A DNA stretch of 64,000 bases, from assembly GCA_031002005.1 (NCBI GenBank), contig CM061921.1, forward strand, positions 126,820,597-126,884,596, given 5' to 3'. This document shows positions 21,527-33,729 of this stretch, piece after piece. This DNA comes from Vandiemenella viatica (taxonomy: Eukaryota; Arthropoda; Insecta; Orthoptera; Morabidae). Position 1 is the first letter of the stretch. Every line of letters begins with the position of its first letter. Both the position numbers and the translations under genes were made by a program. The notes under the pieces were generated by a model that did not search any database, was not told the DNA's origin, and saw only the letters and a program-made list of their open reading frames with translations.

Positions 21527-21670
21527 TGTTGGAGATTAAGAGCAATATGTTTTATCTTTTAACTAGCAGTTATGGTTATCTATGGACTCTGTTTATAGTT
21601 AGTTTCGTTGTAGTCAGAGAGCTTAATACAGAGTTAAAGCATGTCTGTTTATAGTATTTAATGCACAACA
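21527..21670 (+). repeat. 5' LTR of the BEL/Pao element
   Basis: It starts TGTTGGAGATTAAGAG and ends CACAACA. It pairs with the LTR at 25684-25807. The shared core is 'ggactctgtttatagttag' and 'gtctgtttatagtatttaa'. It is about 20 bp longer than the 3' copy, with small indels that indicate the insertion is not recent. Confidence 0.88.
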
Positions 21671-21946
21671 TTTATGGTGCTGAAATCGCAGGTAAGAAGC
21701 ATTTTGTTATAAGAAGCACGACTTCCATACGCTGTTTTCGCTACAAAAATATTTGAGAGGAAGTAAATTAAACGACAGCTTCTATCCAGATCTACGACAC
21801 GTAAGTTCCAGACGATATTGCGAGCTTACTACATTACAAGCATTCAGTAATTTAATTGTAGCGCAAACTTGAATTGCTTTTATTTTGACAGACGCGTAAC
21901 CTGCGATAATACAAAGACAATCTGCATGTAACTGTGAAACAATACA

Positions 21947-22687
21947 ATGCTTACGCTATTTGTAAACTTGCATCAAAACAACGTCGCTACCAGTGCCATC
22001 TCTTGGCTAACTGTAGAACTATCAGGACTGGCTAACGAACTGCAGCTGTTCGACATGTCAGACGAAGCTGAACAGCAGCTACGCAATTTCAGGCGGAAAT
22101 GGGCGACAGAAAGGAGCTTAATCATGAAATTCAGTACCGCAATTAATGATGAGACTTCCCAAGATGATTGTGCATACAATCTGTGCAGACTTGAAGCGTT
22201 GAGAGATCTTGCCATCCTTGATGACAAAATTCATAACTATTTGTCCGACGATGAATACAACGAGGATATGATACGTTGCGAAGAATACGTGGACCTCACT
22301 AAGAGAGCGATCCTCAAGGCAAAACGAGTGATGGGAGAGAAAATAAATGAAATGCCTGTCTTATCTGCAACGCGTGTTCTATCTCTTCCAGCTCAACTAT
22401 CAACCTCTTCAGTAACTCACACTATCAAGCTACTGGCCATTAGACTGGAACCATTCTCTGGTGATGTCGAGACGTGGTCAAGGTTCTGGGAACAATTTCA
22501 ATCCTCAATAGACACGAACCCATCAGTTTCTGCAGTTGACAAACACGTATTCCTGCATGGATACTTGGATGGAGAGCCTAAGAACTTGGTTGAAGGTATT
22601 CCAGTAACTGCAGAAGCCTATGAGGAGACAGAGAATTCTTGTTTCACGCTATGGGGACAAAAATCGAATCATACAAGCCCATCTTGA
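21947..22687 (+). pseudogene. BEL/Pao gag, N-terminal part
   Basis: An open frame of 246 codons encodes the structural gag region, which would assemble particles around the element RNA. It has the BEL-type 'LEPFSGDVETWSRFWEQFQS' block (about 22445-22505) followed by 'DKHVFLHGYLDGEP'. A frameshift near 22625 moves the continuation into the next frame ('LRAHLDYLEGLKP'-like region, here around 22675-22710), so gag and pol are no longer one chain. The leading Met at 21947 is the first in frame; the true start may differ. Confidence 0.8.
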
Positions 22688-24530
22688 CTACTTAGAAGGG
22701 TTGAAGCCCATATCAATTGCATCCCCTAAATCATTGAATACGACATATATTGAATGTAATCGTAGGATTCAAACGTTGCAGGCCTTGGGCGAAAGGGTTG
22801 ATGACTACGGGAGAATGTTGGCCTTCCCTGTGGATATCGTCAGACACTGGATCATCCATTCCAGAAGACAGGGGGTTCCCAAAGGCCATACCACGAAGCT
22901 GATGGAATTTTTAAATGAGGAGGTGGAGGGAGCCATGACGACTCAGAAGATAAGAGAGGATCACGACTTAGGAATGCTTTCATCCACAGCTGCTACCCTT
23001 CAAGTAGCCACGATGCAGGAAAGGAGAGAAACAAGGCCGAAGAAAGTACTGCCAGTTTGTGTCTTTTGTGAATCTCAAGGACACTGGGCGCATGATTGCA
23101 GAAAAATCTCTGACGTGAATGAACGATTAGAGAAACTGAAATCTGCACATAGATGTTTCTTGTGTCTCAATCGAGGACACGGGATGAAGGTCAGCAGCAA
23201 AAGGAACAAAGTTGCTTGTTCCAAATACAAGAAGCCACATCACGTCTCAATCTGCAGTGACAGTCAGCAGGTAACAGTGGGAAAAATTGACGTCGAATCA
23301 CCACAGTTCACGTATCTTCAGACTGCTTCTGTTCATATAACTGGCCCAACAGGACTTTGTGCCCTTACCCGCTGTATATTTGACGCCGGAAGTCAGTCGA
23401 CTTTCATCAGTATGAAACTGGTGGGGCAGCTCAAGTTAGATGTGATTGATCACAAAGAACCATCTGTTACTAGGTTTGAGTCAACGCAGACAGTGCCAAG
23501 AAGTCGCAGCATGGGGGGGATGTGGACTAATGCGACAGTAAATATCACTGGGTTCGAAAGCGGAAATAAGTATTCATCACATCCAGCAGCTCCACAAGAC
23601 GTCCAGTCTCTCACACAGCTAAGAAAACTGCAGTTTGCTGACCCAAAACAAGAAGGAGAAGACCTGGATATCGAAATTCTAATAGGCGGAGACCACTATT
23701 GGAAGATAATGAAAGATGAGCAACCAATTCGTCTGTCACATTCCGCAGTGCTTCTCTCATCGAAATTTGGCTGGGTTTTAAGTGGCAACAAATCTGGCAG
23801 CACAGTAAATAAAATCATGGTGAGCCACATACAAGTATACGAGTCCGTCCTAACCGATAATGACATGAGAAATTTTTGGGAGTTAGATGTCTTAGGAATC
23901 GCGCCACACCAACAAAGGTCGATGAGTGGAAGTGATTTGGTGATCCACCAGAACTTTCTCGACTCCTACCGTATCGAGGATGGTAGAAGAGTGGTCTCTC
24001 TCCCAAGAAAGGCTGGTATAAACATACCGGACAATCGCCACAACGCTGAAAGACGGTTCCATTTTTTGCAAAGGCGATTCGAGAAATGTGAAGAACTGAA
24101 GGACGTGTACTACACACAGATGCTGAAGTACATACGGAATGGTCACGTGGAAGTAGCAGAATCGGAGGTAGACGATTGTTACTACTTACCCGATCATCTG
24201 GTGAAGAGGGAAAAACGTGGAAGCATCAAGTGGAGGATAGTCTTTGATGGGTCCTCACATGAAACCAACTCACCTTCACTCAGTGACGCTCTTCAGATGG
24301 GACCCAACCTTACGCCAGAAATGTTATCTGTTCTGCTCCGATTAAGAATGTATCCCATAGCTATTATTGGAGATGTACGTCAAGCGTTTCTGCAACTCGT
24401 TCTAGATGAGAAGGATAGGAACTTAACCAGATTCTTCTGGTGTCAAGTAACTGATAATGGTGACCATCAAGAAACCACATGTGATGTGATGACATACTGT
24501 TTCCGAAGACTTCCGTTTGGCCTGACTTCT
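22640..24530 (+). pseudogene. BEL/Pao gag C-terminus, protease and N-terminal reverse transcriptase
   Basis: One long open frame. It carries a first Cys-His knuckle 'CVFCESQGHWAHDC' (about 23058-23100) and a second, altered one 'CFLCLNRGHGMKVS' in which the last Cys is Ser. An aspartic-protease-like 'CIFDAGSQSTFIS' follows (about 23374-23412). The RT region starts with 'WRIVFDGSSHETNSPSLSD' (about 24232-24290), then 'IIGDVRQAFLQLVLDEKDR' with a catalytic Asp, then 'YCFRRLPFGLT'. A frameshift follows near 24530. The order gag-PR-RT is that of BEL/Pao. The enzyme would act in a cytoplasmic particle if intact. Confidence 0.9.
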
Positions 24531-25168
24531 GACTTGCAGTCCCTTCTTGCTTGCAGCTACACTCCGCAATCTCGCTGAGCATAATAAGGAGACATTTACT
24601 CACGTTGCATTTTTTGGACAAGAGCACATATTTTGATGACTTCGCTGCAGGTGCTCAAAACGAAGTAGAAGCAATATCGTTGTACTATGAGCTTACTTCC
24701 CTGATGAAAAAAATCCACTTGTGCATGGCTAAGTGGGCCTCTAACTCATCGCAGTTGCAAGGAATATGGACGGCTGAAAGACGAGAAATCGATGCAAAAA
24801 CGCAAGTATTGGGTCTTGACTGGAATACCAAACTGACATGTTTTTCATCAACCACGGGGTCCTTACAGATAAAGTAATGGAAGGTCCCACAATGAAGAGA
24901 AACCTGCTGCAGACTATAGTTACATTTTATGATCCGCTTTGTTTAGCATCTACAGTCTCCATCACTGGAAAAATATTGTTTCAAGATATCTGGTGCAGAG
25001 GAATCAGCTGGGATGACATCCTTCCTGCAGACTTAGGACAACGGTGGCGTACGTGGGTGACAGCACTTCCGTCACTATCACAAGTGTTTATTCCCCACCA
25101 CATAGTGACTAATTGTAATTCTCACATCCACATCTTCTGTAATGCATCAGAACGAGCATATGGAGCTG
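24531..25168 (+). pseudogene. BEL/Pao reverse transcriptase C-terminus and start of RNase H
   Basis: In shifted frames, 'YFDDFAAG' (24629-24652) preserves the polymerase Y-x-D-D active site. 'AQVLGLDWNT'-type connection sequence follows, here 'KTQVLGLDWNTKL' (about 24798-24836). From 24838 the region 'YDPLCLASTVSITGKILFQ' leads to the RNase H start 'IHIFCNASERAYGAA' (about 25120-25167), in which the canonical Asp of 'CDAS' is Asn. The RNase H is cut off at 25161-25169 by the deletion junction. Confidence 0.88.
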
Positions 25169-25696
25169 CGAAAGGTGCTTGGACGTTCCATGATGGATAT
25201 GGAAGGTCTGCAGATGGTACTCACTAGTATTGAAGCCGCACTTAACCCCAGACCACTGACGCAAGAAGAGGAAAACGGATAGTTACTTACTCCGTCCCAC
25301 TTCCTGGTCGGAGGGCGGCTTACATCACTACCCATGGGACCAGAACCCACAACGAGTACGGCAGTAAAGGAGTTCAGGTTGCAGCAGCAGCTGGCAGAAC
25401 ACTTTTGGAAGCAGTGGAGTAAGGAGTACTTGTTGCTCCTTCAAAGCTTCCACAAGGTGGGACAACCCAAGGGAAAATCAGCAGAATTAAAGGTAGGAGA
25501 TATGGTCCTTCTTCAGGAAGGTGTACGTCCACGTCACATGTGGAAAAGGGCAAGAATTCGTCAGTTGAACACCGGAAGAGATGGCTTCATACGAACTGTT
25601 GTCCTGTCTCCGCCAGAAAGAAAACTAATCACCAGGCCTGTCCAGCTGGTCATCCCTCTGGAGATTGACCATGTTGGGGAGGATGTCAGATATTAA
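25169..25696 (+). pseudogene. BEL/Pao integrase, C-terminal part only
   Basis: Immediately after the deletion junction the sequence reads 'ELRKVLGRSMMDMEGLQMVL' in a new frame, then 'EAALNPRPLTQEEENG', a stop, and 'LLTPSHFLVGGRL'. From 25334 it reads 'FWKQWSKEYLLLLQ', 'LKVGDMVLLQEG' and 'RPVQLVIPLE'. These are the C-terminal blocks of BEL/Pao integrase. The zinc-binding and catalytic D-D-E core are absent. The terminal stop (25694-25696) lies just inside the 3' LTR. Confidence 0.88.
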
Positions 25697-25807
25697 GAGA
25701 GATATGTTTTATATTTGAAGTGTGGACTCTGTTTATAGTTAGTTTTGTTGTAGTCAGAGAGCTTAAAGCGTTAAATCACGTCTGTTTATAGTATTTAATA
25801 CACAACA
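25684..25807 (+). repeat. 3' LTR of the BEL/Pao element
   Basis: It begins TGTCAGATATTAAGAG and ends CACAACA, preceded by the purine tract TTGGGGAGGA. It is 124 bp long, lacking a roughly 17-bp segment present in the 5' LTR. Confidence 0.88.
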
Positions 25808-25812
25808 AAATG

Positions 25813-27727
25813 TGCTTCTTAGGTGGTCACAATTACTGGTTAGCAGTTTAATAAGAGCCTTAATTTATAATACAGTCATAATTGTGGGATGGATGTACTC
25901 ATTTTTTAATTTAAAGAAACTAACAGAATAGTATCTTAGGAACTATTTAAAAAAAAAACAACTGGATCTAACTGCTGAGGTCACAAATCACATTGGAATA
26001 TGAGCACAAGAATTTAGCTCCTCAGGACTTTTAGCGACAGGTTTGAGGTCTCTTGCACACATTATCTTATTTCCCATACATTGTTTTTACCACTTAGTTG
26101 TGATATCTGACTCATAGTTTCTTTCGTACCCAGTCACACCAATGAATGAATTATTCTTACACCAGAAGCTTGACTAGGAAATGGCTGGAAATGTATTAAA
26201 GGATGGACAGATTTCTGAGTCTTATTTGTATATCTTAACATGATATGGGACCAGTGCTTGAAAATGTGATTTCTGTTGTGCTTTCCTTAACTTTTACAGT
26301 CAGTGCCTTTCTTCCTTTTTAGTTTATATTGCTAATTTTCCCTTAAATTATATTAGCTTAGGAAAATACTGTGTTGCTTGGAATGACTGACTAGTTTTTG
26401 TAATTTGTAAATTTTCAGTGGAATTTTAAAAGGACGAATCCACAGACTGAATTTTTAAATGCCATATTGTGATACCTAACACAATTCCTTGCCATTTTTT
26501 TTTTCCAACTCTGTTTGCAACCTACTTTTTATCATAAGTTTTTAATGCTGTGAAGGTCATTATTATGGTGTTTGTTCTTAAGATATGCTGGAATATTACT
26601 GTCATTTGTTTTACTGTATAGATAAAGGAGCCAGATTATTTGTATCGGCTAGTGGCGATTGTTACAGTTGACCGATATTTTAAGGTGATAAATGTGTGTA
26701 ATGATTTCCTAATTTGAAGGAGACAGTAATGGTTGCAATAAGAGATGATAGTAAGGAGTAGGAAATTTCAGATATTTGTAAACCAGCAAGTGTTTGCACT
26801 ATGAAGAGAATGTAAGAGGATTTTTAGTTGATTAGACTTACATGCACAACAGGATCATAAGAATTTATAATTTTGATTTGGAATCAGGTGGATGGCTTCA
26901 AGTCGTGGTGAAGACTCCTTGCTTGTGGCTATTTTAGTACACAGTTGACAAATTTGCAAAGTTTACATTTATCTTGGGTTAGTGGTCAAGTAAAGAGTTT
27001 TGACTGTTAAGAACATACCTGGCCATTGTAAGGGATTTTAGAGACCTGGTAGAGATATTGTCACTATTAACCAGGAAGGCTGGATCAAATATTTGCATTT
27101 TCCAGAAATTGGGTCATGTCTTTGACTAACAAACTGAGGCCAAGGACATTGGACTGGAAGGTGTGAAGTTTATGATCCAAACACAGCTACATTAGCGGTC
27201 TTGCAGGGTTCTGGTTTAAAGTTTCTGTTTGTAGCGAGGCAGGAAATTGAATCTGAAGAATATTTGGGACTAGACATTCACTGGACATATTACATGCAGA
27301 TCTTCTGATGAATTTGGGAGATGCTGATCAATGGCAACAAGCTCATGATTAGCATTGTGGAGACCTTCTATCCTAACACTGTTATTTCGTCTCTACAAAA
27401 CACTCCACCATCTTCCAATTATTCCTTTGATAAATCATCCACCATAATATAGCCATATGTAGTTAACTGTCTATACTGCTGACAAGTTTCCTACTACTAC
27501 TGTCCAATGGAGTAATATTTGATATTTTTGTTATTTTTATTATTTTTATTATTTTTATTATTTCTGTTCCCTTTCTTGGTACTGTCACACAGCCAATACC
27601 TTTGATGCACATTAATCCTTCTTACCAAATATTAATTGAACAAAAGGAAAATTGAATCATAAAGGATTGAGAAAAATTTGCAAAATAAAAGAAAGTTGCA
27701 AATGCAAGCCACTAAAACTAGTACAGC

Positions 27728-27772
<45 letters not shown>

Positions 27773-28200
27773 GGAATGTGATGATATGTAAGTGAAGTTA
27801 AAATGTCACTATTTTATGGCTATATGAAATAAAGATTACAGAAACCTGGCTAGGAATTATTTAATCTTCTTCGAACTGAAATTAATATTCATGTTTTCAG
27901 TCTGACTTACCCTCCTTCAGAATTTATGGTGTGTATTATGAATACATATACTGACATACCAAAAATCATAGGTTATCCCTCTAATAATGTGTGGGGCCGA
28001 GTGAAGGAGGAATCTGCCTTGTCCAAAACTGGTCCACAATTCGCTCCGTGGGATTCATGTCTGGTAACCTAGATGTCCAAATTGTGTACCAGAATTGTCT
28101 GGGATGCTTCTCAAATCAGTTGCACACAGTCAGGGCCTGGTAATGTGTTGCTCTATTGTCCTGGAACTACCCACAGTTATCATGGTGTGTGAAGTCTGTA
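25813..28200. other. Non-coding, with small microsatellites
   Basis: No gene recognised. It holds a short (TTATTTTTA)n array at about 27525-27563. The segment about 27990-28190 is GC-richer and could be a DNA-transposon relic, but I could not place it in a family. Confidence 0.4.
27731..27771. repeat. Poly-T tract, 41 bases
   Basis: Uninterrupted T run; possible reversed retroposon tail, but no element body is recognised beside it. Confidence 0.7.
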
Positions 28201-28639
28201 AATGAAATTTATTTTAATGGATCAGTTCAATTTGGCTGGAGGACCCAATCTGTGCCACCTGTACGTGGCTGACACAAGTACGGAAGCTTGTAGAGCATTT
28301 TGCTGAAAAGATGTAGCCCGCAGGGGCCGGGTACACGAGTACCAGGCACGGGTTTGGCGAACCCACTTTGCCCGAGCTGGAAACTTGTGAGTGCCGCAAG
28401 TTTCCCACGCCGTAAACTCCTTGCACACTTCAATGACCACTGCAGGGCGTGATGGTGGAATGTTGTGTGTCTAGGAAAATGGGGATCTTGGCTTTATCCA
28501 TCTGGATTGCGAGGATGGAACAAACCTTTATATATAAAAAAAACTCTCAACCTCAAAGTTTGACACGTGCTGAGGAGGTAAATGGGTGATGAGGACAATC
28601 ACTTGTTAGCGTGCGAACTCAGGGGCACCTGTACACTCC

Positions 28640-29965
28640 TGTTGTATTAGCCTGGCGGGAACACAATGGAGGTATGCACCACCGGACCTTTCCTCCTTTC
28701 TCGTGATACCAAACTTCTAGCTAAAAATTTCTAAAAACAACAAAAAACCAAACTCCAACAACCTAAATACCTGTGGTGTGGATGTGCCGCAGGCTAATCC
28801 AAACACACCCAGCTCTAAGAAGAGGGTGAGGGTTGATAGCCCCCTGATTCTGAAAGTGGTGGTAATAGAAAAGTTTGTTCGCTTGCGAACACTCTTATAG
28901 TAATGCAAAGGCTAAAAGGAACTTTCAAGAAAGTATCCCCATTTTATATTTCAAAGGGAACAGGGGGGTCTGGTATGGATCCTGAATTTGGTGAAAAAGC
29001 TGAGGAATTGGACACTGCTGCTGGAAACAACCACCAGTAGGCAAGATACCCAACTTCTTTGAGATACTTGAAGAGTTTGCCATTTCTTGCGAATGGTAAA
29101 TGGCAGTATTGAAAAGGCTACCACCTTCGTCCTGACGTTTGACACTCCACTACTCCAAAGATCATAAAAACAGGTTACGTAAACCTAACGGGCGCGCGTA
29201 CGTTCCAGACTCGGTGCACTTTTTCCAGTGTCAGTGGTGCGGACATACGACAGCTTCGTGTAAGGGTAGCCTCACCTGTGGTAAGTGGGCAAGGGCGCAC
29301 ATGAGCTGGGTGTCAGTTGTACGCTACCACAGGATCACACCCGGCCTGGAGTAGGGAGTGTCAAGTATATCTTGAGGAGCACATGATACAGGAGTTGAAG
29401 AGCGGATTCCTCGCGCAGAAGCGAAGAAAAAGGCCAAGTCGCTTGCCGCTCCAATTTTTGGAACTAGCTTTGCTAAATTGGCTACAACTCCCGTCAGGAA
29501 AGAGAGTGTTGCTACCCAGATGTCTGTTGTAGACATGGGCACAAACACAATGTGCTCATGTCAATGCAAATGCTGTGCAAAATCCACTAAGGTCATATAT
29601 AACATATAAGAACACGGACGTTGGTATTAATACGTCTGCAACCTCGACCACACCAGCAGCAGTGAAACAGGACCCACCAGCAGTAACAGTGAAAGTAGCG
29701 GAACCTCCAATACCACCATGTGCTGAGACAGCAGTAGCATCACCATCTGCTACAACTGATAATGGAGGCGGCCACAATATACGGGTCCCGAAGTTTGGAC
29801 AAACGAACCCGACTCAGTTTGTAAAATCCTCCTCTTTGTCCACTCCCAAACTACCTAGTACTAGGGAGAAGGGAAAGAGGCAGGGGAAGAAAAAGAAAAG
29901 GCAGATGTTTGAGTTGTTTACTGAGTTGGAGGATGACTGTCTCTTTGGAGGCGGAAGAAACTGAA
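28640..29965 (+). pseudogene. I-type LINE ORF1 (gag-like) remnant
   Basis: In shifting frames, 'LKGTFKKVSPFYISKG' (about 28910-28960) is followed from 29139 by 'YVPDSVHFFQCQWCGHTTASC' in form, that is, a first Cys-rich knuckle (Cys at 'QWCGHTTASCKG'). A 'GSHPAWSRECQVYLEEH' block (about 29330-29385), typical of I/jockey-type gag C-termini, comes next, then a low-complexity Thr/Pro-rich stretch and a basic 'KGKRQGKKKKRQ' (about 29870-29905). ORF1 proteins bind the LINE RNA. The 5' limit is uncertain; 28207-28640 is probably 5'UTR or older sequence. Confidence 0.7.
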
Positions 29966-30039
29966 ATGCTGTTGGACGAGACTGGTCCCGTTCCTCAGCA
30001 GACAACGACCAAACACCTACCCGAACCGGGGCAGGTGGG

Positions 30040-30690
30040 TCTTTGGTCTCGTACTACAGTGGAACATTAATGGTTTTATGGCTCACAAAGAAGAGTTACA
30101 ACTCTTAGCACAGTATGATCCTTTGTGTCTGTCTTCAAGAGAGACATTTCAGACCAACACACCAACCTGTGCTAAGAGGATACAATATTTAACAAAAGGA
30201 TGATTGATATTGAGGGTGATTGAGCAAAGGGGGGAGTGGCTGTGTTTGTACAGAACACGGTCCACTCTGAACCTGTTGCTCTCACATCTACCGTACAGGC
30301 AGTATCTGCCAAAATTCATGGACCGGCACAATTGACAGTATTCTTCTTATATCTACTGCTGGGGTCACCAGTTGATTTCAGTCAACTGGCTGATTTATTG
30401 TGGCAAATTTCTCGGCCTTTTCTCCTGTTGGGAGACTTAAACACGCACAGTGCATTGTGGAGGTTGACCACTGATTGCCCCAGAGGTCGGGAAATCTGTA
30501 GATTTTTGGAGGGAGAGGAGATATGCATCCCTAATACCGGCCAAGTGACGCACTTCACTACTGCTACCGGTTTGTCCTCTGCCATTGATCTTTCTCTTTG
30601 CTCCCTTCAATTGCGGATTCTGTGCATTTAGAGGTGGATCGTGATCTTCATGGGAGCAACCACTTCACAATATGGTTACCAAGGAATTCG
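30040..30690 (+). pseudogene. I-type LINE endonuclease remnant
   Basis: Frames contain, in order, the N-terminal 'QWNINGF' type start (about 30055-30075), 'GGVAVFVQNTVHSEP' (about 30230-30270), 'FLLLGDLNTHSALW' (the G-D-x-N block, about 30419-30460) and 'DCPRGREICRFLEGEEICI'. This is the AP-endonuclease of ORF2, broken by stops and lacking an obvious final S-D-H block. Confidence 0.75.
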
Positions 30691-30789
30691 AACATGGTGC
30701 AAGAACTACCCTACGAAAATGGAATATCAGCAGAGCTGACTGGCAGCTCTACAGACTTTCAGACATTCTCGAACAGCACAAGAACACTT

Positions 30790-32450
30790 TAAAAGAAGGT
30801 GAAACATTTTATAGAAGTGATTCACCGGGTGGCTGATATTTCCATGCCTAGCAGCTCTGGAGCACTGCACAGAATGCCTGTCCCTTGGTGGAACAGTGAA
30901 TGTCGTTCCGCTATCCAGGGTCTCAGACGGGCCTTGCGTCATTTTAGGTTGCACCCAACACCTGACAACCTCGCAGCATTCCGAAATGCTCGAGCCAAGG
31001 CATGTTGTGTGATTAAGGAGAGGAAAAGGAGGTCATGGCAGAACTTTGTGAGCTCAATTAACCGTTCCACAATGTCGTCAAAAGTATGGGAGTCTATCTG
31101 CCGTATATCTGGGAGGTACTCCCAAACACCGGTATCTGGATTACTGGATCAGGGGTGTGTAGTCACCGACGAATGAAGCATAGCGAGGCTGATGGCAGAG
31201 TACTTTGCTGCCATCACTTTGCTGGATTGAACAGTCATGTCCAGCAATGAAGAATTCTACCGAAAGGCAAATCTTTAGCTTTGGCTCGTCAGATTTACAG
31301 ACATTCAATAGCACATTTTCATCTTGGGAGCTGGAGTCGGCAATAAACAGTGCCAAAGACATTTCGCCAGGCCCGACCTGATCCAGTACCAGATGCTGAG
31401 GCATCTTAGCAAAGATGCTAAAGAGTACCTCACAGGTATTTTTAATGATGTTTGGACCGGACGACACTTCCCCGACTCGTGGAAAGAAATAACAATAGTC
31501 CCTATTGTAAAACCTGGAAAGGACAAGTTGTTGCCAATTAGCTACCATCGCCTTAACTAGCTACATCAGGAAGACACTAGGGTGGATGGTCAACCGCCGC
31601 CTCGTCTGGTGACTTGATTCCTGTAAACTGCTGAGCCACTTTCAGTGTGGATTCAGGAAGTTCCATTCCACCACAGATAACCTGATCCTAATGGAAGCGG
31701 CAATACAGGACGCTTTCATCTGCATCCAACACCTTGTGGGTGTATTTTTTTGACATAGAAAGGCATACGATACTACCTGGCGGCATGTTACTTTAAAACA
31801 GTTATATGAATGGGGGTTTAGCAGAAATCTTTCCTGTTTTATAAAATAATTTTTATCATAACTTTTTTTGCCCGTACTGAGTCAGTAGTGAAGTGTCAGA
31901 ACTTTTTATCCAGGAAAATGGCATTCTTCAAGGTTTAGTTTTAAGTGTGACCCTTTTTCCTATTGTGAATAATAGCATTTCAACTGTTATAAGAAGTCTC
32001 ATCCAGTACTCCTTATACGTTGACAGCTTTTTAATTTTTTGCACTTCATCTAGCCAGAGAGTTGCAGAGCAGCAACTGCAACTCACACTGAACAGGCTGG
32101 ATAGAATGGTCAGTGCACACCGGCTTTCATTTCACAGCTGAGAAAACCTGGTGCGTACTTTTTAGCTATACCAGAGCCTCATCTTACCTTCAGGAACACA
32201 ATTTTAAGTTTGAGTGAAAGTATTCGGTTTCTGGGTCTCATTTTCGATAGTAGATTAATTTGACTCCAACATCTGAAAGATTTAAAAGCAAACACCTTAA
32301 AAGTTCTGAATGTTTTAAAATGTCTGTTGTGGAGGTCAAGGGGCACTGACCGCTCCTGCTTGCTACAATTTTATAGAGCCTTTGTACAGTTGTGTTTGGA
32401 GTACAGTTGCATTGTATACGGTTCGGCACGGGACAGTAATCTCCTTATAT
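30790..32450 (+). pseudogene. I-type LINE reverse transcriptase remnant
   Basis: The linker 'VPWWNSECRSAIQGLRRALR' (about 30880-30940) precedes RT sequence. Around 31365-31520 is 'DISPGPD' followed by 'FPDSWKEITIVPIVKPGKD'. From 31555 frames alternate through 'LGWMVNRRLVW'-like and 'FDIEKAYDTTWRH' (about 31748-31790, catalytic Asp) regions. The polymerase active site around 32000 is strongly decayed and I cannot see an intact A-D-D. Connection blocks continue to 32450. Confidence 0.75.
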
Positions 32451-32869
32451 TGGATAGTGTCCACTGTGCAGGCATTTGGCTCGCCATGTGTGCTTACTGC
32501 ACCAGTCCGATACCCAGCATTTGTGCTGAGTATGGCGAGCCGCCGCTCTCCATCTGCCGGCGTCTCCTCATGGTGTGACACTATATGCATATTGCTGTAA
32601 CTCCTGGCAGTCACGTGTATGATGTAGTTATTCATCCTAACTTTGAATGGCTTTACACCAATCGACAAATAGCAACCAAACCGTTCAGCTACCGTACAAG
32701 GGCTATTTTAGAGAGATATGGGTTTGAGATGCCCTCTTTTTATCACCAGGGTTGGAGTAAATCTCCTCCCTGGCTCTTAAAGAGCCCCAGAACGATTTTT
32801 GAACTGTCATGGTATATCAAGCTGACAATGTTTTCATCAGAATTTTTAACGATATTTTAAACCAGCATC

Positions 32870-33715
32870 ACGATTTTACGCCGGTATATATGGATGAGTC
32901 TAAGCATGCTCATGGAGTAGGTTGCTCTGTAGTTTCCCTCAAGCAACTTACAGTTTCAAGCATATACACTGCAGAGTGTTACACTTTGTTACGGTCACTC
33001 CACCATATGAAAATAAGTCTCGGTATGAAGTACATCATATGCTGTGATTCCCTCATCTGCATTCAGGCTTTAGGAAGTATGTACCCACCAGATCGTCCAG
33101 GATATACAAGATGCCCTCCGATCCCTCCAATCTTCTGTAAAGGAGGTTTTATTCAGCAGGGTACCTGGTAATGTGTGAATCGGGGAATGAGGGAACTGCT
33201 GTAGCTGCCAAGTTAGCCTGCGACAAGGTCAGAATTGACTTCGATCCGGTCCCAAAGTCTGACCTTGCCTCGGCAGCGAAGAGATGAGTTTTTGATGTTT
33301 GTTTGACAGAGGCAGTGGCTGGAGGTAGAGCATAATAAGCTGCGGCTGGTCAAACCGACAATTCAGCTGTGGAGCAGCTCCTTCCAGCGGGCGAGGAGGG
33401 ATGAGGTTCTCCTTACTCGCCTCCGTATAGGGCACTGTCCTCTGACACACAGTTTTCTTCTCCACTGGGAGGATCCACCGGAATGTGATGCCTGTGGCAT
33501 ACCTCTGATAGTGTGCCACATTTTAATTGATTGTGTACTGTTTTAAGACTTAAGGGCAAATGTTGGCCTGGCCAATGATCTGTCCCTTATTTTAAACAAT
33601 GAGACCAGAATTTGGTGAGTGTTTTAAAATTTTGTGTACTGGCCGGTCCAGTGCCTAAAATTTTAGACATCGCTGTCGGCACGCCCTAAAGCCACAACAA
33701 CAACAACGAAAAGTT
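32870..33715 (+). pseudogene. I-type LINE RNase H domain and C-terminal zinc-like region
   Basis: 'PVYMDESKHAHGVGCSVVS' (about 32882-32940, first RNase H Asp) is followed by 'IYTAECYTLLRSLHHMK' (catalytic Glu) and 'YIICCDSLICIQAL' (catalytic Asp, about 33030-33072). A frame change leads to the 'VPGNVGI' block (about 33160), 'HCPLTHSFLLHWEDPPECDA' and 'CGIPLIVCHILIDC' (Cys-rich end, about 33495-33537). The element ends near 33715 with repeating CAA (acaacaacaac). RNase H in ORF2 places the LINE with the I group rather than jockey proper. Confidence 0.8.
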
Positions 33716-33729
33716 GCATTTGTGGCACT

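Larger units (their letters stand above)
21522..25812 (+). mobile_element. BEL/Pao-type LTR retrotransposon with complete ends and internal deletion
   Basis: LTRs lie at 21527-21670 and 25684-25807, and the 5-bp target duplication AAATG lies at 21522-21526 and 25808-25812. The order is 5' LTR, primer-binding site beginning TGG at 21675, gag with two Cys-His knuckles, aspartic protease, reverse transcriptase, start of RNase H, then the C-terminal part of integrase, a purine tract (TTGGGGAGGA, 25674-25683) and the 3' LTR. Domain order and 5-bp duplication fit BEL/Pao. At 4.28 kb it is well short of a full element, because the RNase H and integrase core are deleted. Several frameshifts also disrupt it. 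Confidence 0.92.

Noticed and set aside
27990..28190. Possible Tc1/mariner relic
   Set aside because: It recalls repeats seen in other arthropods, but no terminal repeat, TA site or transposase motif could be identified.
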